Assembly: GCA_937967375.1 (NCBI GenBank)
Contig: CALCJF010000079.1
Coordinates: forward strand, 1-7,230
DNA length: 7,230 bases
Direction: 5' to 3'
Source: an uncultured Leucobacter sp.
GTDB taxonomy: Bacteria > Actinomycetota > Actinomycetes > Actinomycetales > Microbacteriaceae
This document shows positions 1 to 5,268 of this stretch, one piece after another. The stretch's first letter is position 1; each line of letters starts with the position of its first letter. The notes under the pieces were generated by a model. The model was given only the letters and a program-made list of their open reading frames with translations. It did no database searches and was not told the DNA's origin. A program made the position numbers and the translations under genes.

Positions 1-128
1 GGACCAGACACCACCCGTACACAACCAACCCAATGGTTCTCCGAGAAGCCGATCTTTACCTCATTGGCTCGAGCGCATTACCGAATAATGTTTCTCAAGA
101 GCTTCGAGGCTTCCCCAGCATAATACAA

Positions 129-153
129 GCGACGAGTGAAAACAACTCGCCGC
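129..153. repeat. Imperfect inverted repeat, possible terminator
   Basis: GCGACGAGT (129-137) and ACTCGCCGC (145-153) form a 9-bp stem with one A-C mismatch around the loop GAAAACA. Only three T follow (155-157), so a rho-independent terminator for a gene left of the window is possible but weak. The hairpin is seen in the sequence; the function is inferred. Confidence 0.3.
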
Positions 154-204
154 CTTTGGGGAATTTCTGTGGCATTTTCGCTTTCCGCGTTCCTGCCAAC
201 GAGG

Positions 205-210
205 TATAAC
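205..210 (+). promoter_or_regulatory. Possible -10 element TATAAC
   Basis: TATAAC matches the sigma-70 -10 consensus at five of six positions and lies in an AT-richer stretch. The hexamer at the right distance upstream (TTTCCG, 182-187, 17-bp spacer) is a poor -35. If used, it would give a leader of more than 300 bases before the lipoprotein gene. It is a weak candidate. Confidence 0.2.
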
Positions 211-273
211 TATAGGATGATTTTGGCCCACCCCGCAAACGAGTCCGGAGCCCGGGCGTGTCGCGCGCTCTTC

Positions 274-293
274 CTGAGTCGAGGCCGACTCAG
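274..293. repeat. Perfect 8-bp inverted repeat
   Basis: CTGAGTCG (274-281) and CGACTCAG (286-293) are exact reverse complements around the 4-base loop AGGC. No T-tract follows. It could be a hairpin terminator of the actinobacterial type without a U-tract, or a protein-binding palindrome. Confidence 0.5.
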
Positions 294-301
294 CGAGCTT
301 C

Positions 302-321
302 GCTTGAAAGAGCTTGAAAGA
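302..321. repeat. Tandem 10-bp direct repeat
   Basis: GCTTGAAAGA occurs twice head to tail (302-311 and 312-321), and the next base G continues the unit. Two exact 10-mer copies suggest a small local duplication or a helical-turn-spaced binding site. No function can be assigned. Confidence 0.6.
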
Positions 322-351
322 GAACGCGACGCGGTCTCGCGCAAAAGCCGG

Positions 352-367
352 TGACGCCATCGCGTCA
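352..367. repeat. Perfect 6-bp inverted repeat
   Basis: TGACGC (352-357) and GCGTCA (362-367) are exact reverse complements with a CATC spacer. At this length chance occurrence is not rare. It is listed because it is one of five such palindromes within 260 bases. Confidence 0.35.
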
Positions 368-410
368 GTACGCCGCACGAAGCGATGCTTAGTCCCCAGC
401 GGCTTGGTGC

Positions 411-463
411 ATGTCGCAAAGCTGCGACAACACTGCGACAGGGCTGCCACCCGCTCTGCTGCA
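411..463 (+). promoter_or_regulatory. 11-bp-period repeat array, candidate response-regulator operator
   Basis: CTGCGACA occurs exactly at 422-429 and 433-440. CTGCCACC (6 of 8 matches) follows at 444-451, so the starts are exactly 11 bp apart. A degenerate copy, CTGCTGCA (6 of 8), lies at 456-463. An inverted copy (TGTCGCAA, 412-419, 7 of 8) faces the first repeat, and together they form the perfect palindrome TGTCGCA-AAGC-TGCGACA (412-429). OmpR/PhoB-family regulators commonly bind direct repeats spaced about 11 bp. An OmpR-type regulator is encoded in the operon that starts 90 bp downstream. The repeats are seen directly; assigning them to that regulator is inference. Confidence 0.5.
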
Positions 464-471
464 CTGTTTTC

Positions 472-477
472 TAGCTT
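472..477 (+). promoter_or_regulatory. Possible -10 element TAGCTT for the lipoprotein operon
   Basis: TAGCTT fits the relaxed TANNNT form of the actinobacterial -10. No good -35 lies at normal spacing; that region is occupied by the end of the 11-bp repeat array. This is the arrangement of a promoter in which bound regulator dimers replace the -35 contact. A transcript would begin near 484 and carry a leader of about 70 bases containing the hairpin at 512-532. Confidence 0.3.
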
Positions 478-483
478 GAGAGG

Positions 484-497
484 TGTCGGTTTCGACA
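484..497. repeat. Short palindrome TGTCG-GTTT-CGACA
   Basis: TGTCG (484-488) and CGACA (493-497) are exact reverse complements with a 4-base spacer. The half-sites share the TGTCG/CGACA core with the repeat array at 411-440, so this may be a further, weaker site for the same protein. It would sit at the predicted transcription start. Confidence 0.35.
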
Positions 498-511
498 GAA
501 CCGCACCGCAC

Positions 512-532
512 ACTCGCAGTTCGTCTGCGAGT
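512..532 (+). promoter_or_regulatory. Perfect leader hairpin just upstream of the ribosome binding site
   Basis: ACTCGCAG (512-519) and CTGCGAGT (525-532) are exact reverse complements around the loop TTCGT, giving an 8-bp stem. The stem ends nine bases before the Shine-Dalgarno AAGGAG at 541-546. In RNA it would be a compact hairpin near the ribosome landing site; in DNA it could be an operator. No run of T follows, so a classical terminator is unlikely. Confidence 0.45.
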
Positions 533-552
533 ATGAATTCAAGGAGAAACAC

Positions 553-1086
553 ATGCACACCACACGTACCCCCGGCTCCCGAATCACTGCTCTTGCCGTA
601 TCTTCGCTCGCTCTCACGTTCGCGCTGAGCGGCTGCGGTCTGCAGTTTGTGCCCGATCAAAGCCAGAGCAAGCCCGCTGCGAGCGAGCAGTCGCCGTCCC
701 CCGAATCCCCCAACACGAAGAAGCCAAGCTCTGAAGGAGCAGACGAGGCAACCGGCACCGGCACCGCCGCCAAATTGCGCGGAGAGTTCGAGGGCACCGC
801 GCAGCGCGTGGTGAGCTGCCCCGACGGATCGCTCGAGATCAGCGATGTCGGCAGTGTGCTGCAGCTCGATTCAGACTGCTCGGAGCTCGTCGTGTCGGGT
901 TCCGGTGCCGTGGTGCTTGCAGAGAACGTCGACGCGCTGCACGTGAGTGGTGTTGGTTTGACTATCTTCGTCAAGGATCTCGGTTCGGCCGAGGTCACTG
1001 GCACCGGCAACACCGTGGTCTGGGAGAGCGGCACTGCGGTCATCGATAACAGCGGCACCGGCAACACGCTGCTGCCCGCGAACTGA
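553..1086 (+). CDS. DUF3060-type secreted lipoprotein
   Basis: The ATG follows a strong Shine-Dalgarno, AAGGAG at 541-546, six bases upstream. The 177-residue product begins with a lipoprotein signal peptide: basic start, hydrophobic stretch at about 11-25, lipobox L25-S26-G27-C28. Mature protein should be lipid-anchored at C28 on the outer face of the membrane. Residues 30-70 are a Ser/Pro/Glu/Thr-rich linker. The C-terminal part resembles DUF3060, a family of unknown function largely found in Actinobacteria. It carries G-rich turns VSGSG (114), VSGVG (131), VTGTG (148) and NSGTG (166), one every 17-18 residues, which suggests a small beta-solenoid. C89 and C109 could form a disulfide. It is first in an operon with a two-component system, so a sensory or target role at the envelope is plausible but inferred. 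Confidence 0.88.
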   Translation: MHTTRTPGSRITALAVSSLALTFALSGCGLQFVPDQSQSKPAASEQSPSPESPNTKKPSSEGADEATGTGTAAKLRGEFEGTAQRVVSCPDGSLEISDVGSVLQLDSDCSELVVSGSGAVVLAENVDALHVSGVGLTIFVKDLGSAEVTGTGNTVVWESGTAVIDNSGTGNTLLPAN

Positions 1087-1101
1087 AGGAAGGAGAGCAC
1101 C

Positions 1102-1389
1102 ATGACCTACACGCAGCATGCCCACACAGTTCAGCAGCAGCCTGCCGCTCCCCCATTGCCCGCCCCGACCGACGGCATGGCGATCGCCGCTTTCGTCTGC
1201 GCGCTCTGCGGGCTGGGCCTCATCCCGATCGTGCTCGGCCACGTCTCACTGCGAAGGATCAGCAGGCAAGGTCTTCGTGGGCAGGGCTTTGCAATCGTCG
1301 CGCTGATCCTCGGATACGTGACGGTCGTAGCAAGCGTTATCGGCCTGCTACTCGTCGGCGGCGGGGTGCTCTGGGCAGTGAACAGCTGA
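1102..1389 (+). CDS. Small DUF4190-type membrane protein
   Basis: This 95-residue protein starts at an ATG preceded by a good Shine-Dalgarno (AGGAG, 1091-1095), 15 bases after the lipoprotein stop. Residues 1-24 are Gln/Pro/Ala-rich and probably cytoplasmic. Two hydrophobic segments follow, at about 26-48 and 62-92. The short polar link between them contains GHVSLRRISRQGLRGQGFAI. The pattern G-H-x-x-L-x-x-I-x-R-x-G-x-x-G-x-G between two helices is typical of DUF4190, a membrane domain of unknown function common in Actinobacteria. The stop codon shares one base with the start of the response regulator (TGATG), so the genes are translationally coupled. It may be an accessory membrane partner of the downstream kinase, which has no sensor domain; this is inference. 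Confidence 0.8.
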   Translation: MTYTQHAHTVQQQPAAPPLPAPTDGMAIAAFVCALCGLGLIPIVLGHVSLRRISRQGLRGQGFAIVALILGYVTVVASVIGLLLVGGGVLWAVNS

Positions 1390-2111
1390 TGCAGCCGACG
1401 CCCGCTCAGACCGCCCGAGTGCTTCTCGTCGACGACGAGGAGGCGATCACCTCGACCCTCGGCCCGTACCTCGAACGAGCCGGCTTCGAGGTGATCGTCG
1501 CCCGCGACGGCGAAGAAGCACTCCAGCGCCACTCGGACTCGGCCCCCGACATCGTCGTCTCGGACGTGCTGATGCCGGGGGTCGACGGGCGTGAACTCGT
1601 ACGGCGGTTACGCACCACCGCGACCTGGACCCCCGTGATTCTTCTCACGCAGGTTGACGAGGCATCTGAGCGGGCAGCCGCGCTCGACGAGGGCGCCGAC
1701 GATTACCTTGGAAAACCCTTCTTACCCTCAGAGCTACTCTCGAGGATCCGGGCGGTGCTGCGTCGGACCAGCGGTGGCCGCCCGCTATCGGCTTCAAACG
1801 CACTCGTGAGCGACGGACTCGAACTCGATCGCACGGCTCGACGCGTGCGCCTCGAGGGCAATCGCGTCGACCTCACACCGAAGGCGCTCGCCCTGCTCGA
1901 TTACCTCATGGCCCACCCGACGGAGGTGCACTCGCGCGAGCACCTGCTTGCAACCCTCTGGGGATTCGAGTTTGCCGTCACCACGCGAGCGGTCGATCAT
2001 CGGGTCGCCGAGCTTCGGAGAGTACTCGGTGAGGACGCCGCACACCCCCGCTGGATTGAGACAGTGCAGGGGGCGGGCTACCGCTTTTGCGCAGAGGTGA
2101 GGTCGCGTTGA
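1389..2111 (+). CDS. OmpR/PhoB-family response regulator
   Basis: The 240-residue protein has an N-terminal receiver domain (about 10-125) and a C-terminal winged-helix DNA-binding domain (about 138-236). Receiver landmarks are the acidic pair D15-D16, phosphoacceptor D59 in SDVLMPGVDG, T87 and K109 in GKPF. The output domain shows LTPKALALLDYLM, the recognition-helix region TTRAVDHRVAELRRVLG and the wing GAGYRF, as in OmpR/PhoB proteins. It should be phosphorylated by the kinase encoded next and then bind DNA as a dimer on direct repeats. The ATG overlaps the preceding stop by one base and has no clear Shine-Dalgarno of its own, so translation probably depends on coupling. The 11-bp-period repeats at 411-463 are the obvious candidate site. 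The exact regulon is unknown. Confidence 0.95.
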   Translation: MQPTPAQTARVLLVDDEEAITSTLGPYLERAGFEVIVARDGEEALQRHSDSAPDIVVSDVLMPGVDGRELVRRLRTTATWTPVILLTQVDEASERAAALDEGADDYLGKPFLPSELLSRIRAVLRRTSGGRPLSASNALVSDGLELDRTARRVRLEGNRVDLTPKALALLDYLMAHPTEVHSREHLLATLWGFEFAVTTRAVDHRVAELRRVLGEDAAHPRWIETVQGAGYRFCAEVRSR

Positions 2112-3031
2112 GCTCGAGACTGCGCAGGGTGCTGACGATCCTCGCTCTCTGCATACCCGCCGCCCTCGGGGCGATCGTTGCTGTCGCCATTGCCGCAGCT
2201 CACGTCAACGGAGCCTTGATCTTCTCGCTCCCCCTCGCGACCATAGCGATCTCATGCGGGATCGTCGGCTCGGCCGCGCTCTGGTCGGGGCTCGCGATCA
2301 GCCGTGCGCTGCGCTCGGCGAACGCTGCGGGCCACAGTGAGGGTGCGCGATCAGAACGCGACTCGCACCGCCGCTTTCTCGCTCGCCTCGATCACGAGCT
2401 GAAGAACCCGATCACTGCGATCCGTGCCGCCCTCGAAACCGAAAGCGAACACTCGCCCGCACTCGCCATCGCCTCCGGGCAGGCAGATCGACTGGCGGCG
2501 CTGATCGGCGCGCTGCGCTCGCTCGCGGCACTCGAGGCCTCGGAAATCGAGCGGGTGCCCGTCGATCTTGCGGCAGTTGTGCGCGACGAGGTTGAGGCGT
2601 TCAGCGCAGATCTCGTGGCCCGAGGCCTCGAACGCACCGTCGACGTGCAGTTGCCGACTGCGCCGTGGCCACTGCCAATGGTGCTGGGCGACGCGGACCT
2701 GCTCGCGGTCGCGGTGCGCAACCTGCTCGTGAACGCCGCAAAGTACTCGGATCTGGGAGCCCGCATCGAGGTGCGCGGCGCCGAGGACGCGGGAATCGTA
2801 GTCATCGAGGTAGCGGATACGGGTTGGGGCATCGCCGCAGAGGATCTGCCCCAGGTCTGGGATGAGCTCTGGCGCAGCAGCGACGCGCGGAAGGTCGAGG
2901 GAAGCGGCCTCGGTCTTTCACTCGTTCGCGTCGTCGCGGAACAGCACGGTGGCGGCGTTTCGATCCGGTCGATCGCCGGTTCCGGAACAAGCGTGCGACT
3001 GCAACTGCCCGCGATCTCAGCCGCTCGATGA
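2108..3031 (+). CDS. Sensor histidine kinase with two helices and a minimal external loop
   Basis: I place the start at TTG 2108. It overlaps the regulator stop by four bases (TTGA) and follows a purine-rich GAGGTGAGG five bases upstream. Another in-frame TTG at 2087 would add seven residues and lacks this spacing. The 307-residue product has helices at about 8-31 and 36-65 joined by only about four residues, so it has no extracytoplasmic sensor domain and no recognisable HAMP. The HisKA H-box is LDHELKNPITAI with phospho-acceptor H96. The ATPase domain has the N-box NLLVNAAKYS (205-214), G1 DTGWGI (237-242) and G2 GSGLGLSL (265-272). The usual F-box FxRFYR is replaced by VWDELWR. This is the layout of intramembrane-sensing kinases, which usually take their signal from a partner membrane protein. 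It pairs with the upstream regulator. Confidence 0.93.
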   Translation: MSSRLRRVLTILALCIPAALGAIVAVAIAAAHVNGALIFSLPLATIAISCGIVGSAALWSGLAISRALRSANAAGHSEGARSERDSHRRFLARLDHELKNPITAIRAALETESEHSPALAIASGQADRLAALIGALRSLAALEASEIERVPVDLAAVVRDEVEAFSADLVARGLERTVDVQLPTAPWPLPMVLGDADLLAVAVRNLLVNAAKYSDLGARIEVRGAEDAGIVVIEVADTGWGIAAEDLPQVWDELWRSSDARKVEGSGLGLSLVRVVAEQHGGGVSIRSIAGSGTSVRLQLPAISAAR

Positions 3032-3043
3032 TTGAATAGTTGG

Positions 3044-4342
3044 ATGTCATCGCACCAAACGCCTCAGGGGACGGCCCCTTCGCAAGCAGATTTCGGTTTC
3101 GACCTCCCCCATCGACTGGGCGCTGGCGGAGCCGAATCGCCAGACGGGCGACCGCTCGGGCGCGCAGGCGTGATCCATACCCCGCATGGCGACATTCAGA
3201 CCCCGGCATTCATTCCGGTCGGCACGAAGGCCACGGTCAAGGCTATGCTTCCTGAAACCGTCACTCAGCTCGGCGGGCAGGCAGTGCTCGCGAACGCGTA
3301 CCACCTCTTTCTGCAGCCGGGAAGCGACATCGTCGACGAGGCGGGTGGCTTCGGCAAGTTCATGAACTGGCACGGCCCGACGTTTACCGATTCGGGCGGG
3401 TTTCAGGTGATGTCGCTGGGCGTCGGCTTCAAGAAGGTCATCTCAATGACCGAAACCGCGCACTCCGAGGCCGAGGTGATTGCGAAGAACAAGGAACGCC
3501 TCGCCCATGTTGACGAAGATGGCGTCACCTTCAAGTCGTTCATCAACGGCGACAGGCACCGCTTCACGCCCGAGGTCTCGATGGGCATTCAGCACCAACT
3601 CGGTGCCGACATCATCTTCGCGTTCGACGAGTGCACGACGCTGCTCAACACACGCGAATACCAGGAGGACTCAGTCGACCGCACGGAGCGCTGGGCAGTG
3701 CGTTGCCTCGACGAACACGCGCGTCAGACGGACGCGCGACAGCATCGCCCGTACCAGGCACTGTTTGGGGTGGTTCAGGGTGCGCAGTACGAGGATCTGC
3801 GCCGCAAAGCGGCGCGCGGTCTTGCCGAGCTGACGGGCGATGAGGCCAGCGAGCAGACCTTCGACGGTTTCGGAATCGGTGGCGCGCTCGAGAAGAGCAT
3901 GCTCGGCACTATCGTCGGCTGGGTGAACGAAGAACTGCCCGAGACAAAGCCTCGGCATTTGCTCGGCATCTCGGAACCCGACGACCTCTTCGCCGCAATC
4001 GCTGCAGGGGCCGACACCTTCGACTGCGTTGCACCCTCGCGCCAGGCTCGCGGCGGCACGATGTACTCGTCGAACGGGCGAGTGAACGCAAAATCGGCTG
4101 GGCAGCGACGCAAGTTCGAGCCGCTCGATGCCGAGTGCGATTGTTACACCTGCGAGAACTACACCGCGGCATACCTGCACCACCTGTTCAAGGCTAACGA
4201 GATGCTCGGTTCGACGCTCGCGACGATCCACAACGAGCGTTTCATTGTTCGGCTCGTCGATCAGATTCGTCAGAGCATCATCGACGACACCTTCGTCGAG
4301 TTGCGCGAAGAGGTACTTGGGCGCCAGGGAAAACGCGGCTAG
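3044..4342 (+). CDS. tgt: tRNA-guanine(34) transglycosylase (queuosine pathway)
   Basis: Tgt swaps guanine-34 in the anticodon of tRNAs for Asp, Asn, His and Tyr for a queuosine precursor base, in the cytoplasm. With ATG 3044 the protein has 432 residues; TTG 3032 would add four. Neither start has a clear Shine-Dalgarno. Numbered from ATG, visible landmarks are FTDSGGFQ with D116, DECT with D195, FGVVQG with Q245, and FDCVAPSR with nucleophile D327. Zinc ligands are C365, C367, C370 (CDCYTC) and probably H396. It is longer than E. coli Tgt (about 375) because of an N-terminal extension and an insertion of about 24 residues after MSLG. The bacterial pocket motif GGLAVGE is replaced by GGALEK at 279-284, with a loop about three residues shorter. 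It starts 12 bases after the kinase gene, so co-transcription is likely. Confidence 0.96.
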   Translation: MSSHQTPQGTAPSQADFGFDLPHRLGAGGAESPDGRPLGRAGVIHTPHGDIQTPAFIPVGTKATVKAMLPETVTQLGGQAVLANAYHLFLQPGSDIVDEAGGFGKFMNWHGPTFTDSGGFQVMSLGVGFKKVISMTETAHSEAEVIAKNKERLAHVDEDGVTFKSFINGDRHRFTPEVSMGIQHQLGADIIFAFDECTTLLNTREYQEDSVDRTERWAVRCLDEHARQTDARQHRPYQALFGVVQGAQYEDLRRKAARGLAELTGDEASEQTFDGFGIGGALEKSMLGTIVGWVNEELPETKPRHLLGISEPDDLFAAIAAGADTFDCVAPSRQARGGTMYSSNGRVNAKSAGQRRKFEPLDAECDCYTCENYTAAYLHHLFKANEMLGSTLATIHNERFIVRLVDQIRQSIIDDTFVELREEVLGRQGKRG

Positions 4343-4350
4343 GCAAGCGG

Positions 4351-4381
4351 GCTGAGCTCGCAGCCGCGAGCGGGGCTCAGC
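4351..4381. terminator. Hairpin between convergent genes
   Basis: GCTGAGC (4351-4357) pairs perfectly with GCTCAGC (4375-4381). An inner stem TCGC/GCGA (4358-4361 and 4366-4369) closes the loop AGCC and leaves GCGGG as a one-sided bulge. It fills the 38-base gap between the ends of tgt (+) and the EamA gene (-) and overlaps one base of the latter's stop codon. It has no T-tract on either strand, as is frequent in high-GC actinobacteria. A bidirectional terminator is the natural reading; rho dependence cannot be judged. Confidence 0.5.
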
Positions 4382-5265
4382 TAAGCCACCCCGAGCAGCA
4401 CGCAACCCGAGAGTGCGATAGCGATGCCGACGACGAGCGGCGCTGAAAGCTTCTCTTTCAGAATCACCCAGGCAAGCAACACCGCGCTCACTGGGTACAG
4501 CGCGCTGATCGCGCCGACGACCGCGAGCTGCCCGGCCCAGAGCGCGAACATCAGCACGATGTTGGCACCGCCTTGCAGGGCACCGGCGAGCAGCCCCAGC
4601 CCAATGCCGCCGCGAACGCCTTGCGGCTCGGGCACGAAGAGGGCCAGCGATTCGAGCGATCGCTTCAGTGAGGGCACGGCCCGCATGACGAGCACGAGCA
4701 GGGTGACGAGCACGAGCCCGCCCGCCATCTCGAGACCGGGCGCGAGCACGCCTGAGCTTTCGGGCGCGAAGTCGAGCGCCACAACAGACAGCCCGAAACC
4801 GACACCGCCGATGACAGCGAGCACCACCGCGCGCAGACCAGCGCCGCCCCAACCGCCCTCGGATGCACCTACGATGACTGCTCCCGCGCCAGCCGCGACG
4901 ATGCCGACCCAGCCGAGCAAGGTGAGCTGCTCGCCCTTCCAGATCACTGCAACAAGCACGGGCACGACGACCTCGCAGGCCGCAACGATCGCAGTCACCA
5001 CCCCGATCGGGGCGAGCGCGAGCCCAGCGTAGAAGGCGACGAAACCCACGGTTGCACCCAGTGCGGCGACGAGCCCCGCGGATACCGCTTCGCTCGACCA
5101 GTCGGTTCCGATCACCGGCACGGCGATGAGCAGCAGCACAGTCGCGCCGAGAAATGTGAGCAAGGAGGCATGTAACGCCCCGACTCGCCTCGAGGCAATG
5201 CCCGCAGAAAAGTCGGAGCCGCCCCAAACTGTCGCTGCGACGAGCGAAAGAAGAACGCTCAGCAC
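4381..5265 (-). CDS. EamA/DMT-superfamily transporter
   Basis: The start is GTG at 5263-5265, three bases after the stop of the preceding transporter gene, with no clear Shine-Dalgarno; translational coupling is likely. The 294-residue protein is almost wholly hydrophobic, with about ten predicted helices in two repeated EamA halves. Matching segments occur near 77-133 (FYAGLALAPIGVVTAI, then WKGEQLTLLGWVGIV) and 238-292 (ALWAGQLAVVGAISALYP, then LKEKLSAPLVVGIAI). The pairing of a small-residue helix with a following GEQL or KEKL motif is characteristic of drug/metabolite exporters and importers of this superfamily. The substrate cannot be read from the sequence. Its position between a YhhQ-type gene and tgt raises the possibility of a nucleobase or queuosine-precursor substrate, which is inference only. 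Confidence 0.9.
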   Translation of the reverse strand: MLSVLLSLVAATVWGGSDFSAGIASRRVGALHASLLTFLGATVLLLIAVPVIGTDWSSEAVSAGLVAALGATVGFVAFYAGLALAPIGVVTAIVAACEVVVPVLVAVIWKGEQLTLLGWVGIVAAGAGAVIVGASEGGWGGAGLRAVVLAVIGGVGFGLSVVALDFAPESSGVLAPGLEMAGGLVLVTLLVLVMRAVPSLKRSLESLALFVPEPQGVRGGIGLGLLAGALQGGANIVLMFALWAGQLAVVGAISALYPVSAVLLAWVILKEKLSAPLVVGIAIALSGCVLLGVA

Positions 5266-5268
5266 GAG

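Larger units (their letters stand above)
1..552. other. Long non-coding upstream region
   Basis: I see no convincing gene in these 552 bases. The first ~240 bases are about 50% GC by hand count, clearly lower than the coding regions downstream. Open frames exist but lack Shine-Dalgarno sites, recognisable domains and the GC-rich third positions of the neighbouring genes. The second half is dense in short perfect inverted repeats (274-293, 352-367, 412-429, 484-497, 512-532), a tandem 10-mer (302-321) and an 11-bp-period repeat array (411-463). It most likely holds the control region of the downstream operon and possibly the 3' end of a gene to the left. No tRNA, riboswitch or insertion-sequence end was recognised. 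Confidence 0.6.

Noticed and set aside
33..209. A 58-codon plus-strand frame (MVLREADLYLIGSS...) open from before the ATG at 33
   Set aside because: No Shine-Dalgarno precedes the ATG, third positions are not GC-rich like the real genes, and no family is recognisable. It could be a gene tail entering from the left, but nothing supports that.
314..628. A 104-codon plus-strand frame overlapping the lipoprotein start
   Set aside because: Arg/Ser-rich, out of frame with the well-supported lipoprotein gene and its Shine-Dalgarno, and it covers the regulatory repeats.
61..660. A 199-codon open frame on the minus strand across the upstream region
   Set aside because: It starts inside the lipoprotein gene, has no ribosome binding site or recognisable domain, and its Ser/Arg/Cys-rich composition is typical of an antisense shadow.
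3030..3046. A preQ1-type riboswitch before tgt, or a leaderless promoter just before ATG 3044
   Set aside because: The gap to the kinase gene is only 12 bases, too short for an aptamer, and no good TANNNT lies at the right distance from the ATG.
5231..5246. TGTCGC/TGCGAC-like bases inside the EamA gene resembling the upstream repeat
   Set aside because: They fall in coding sequence with no 11-bp repetition and are expected by chance in GC-rich codons.
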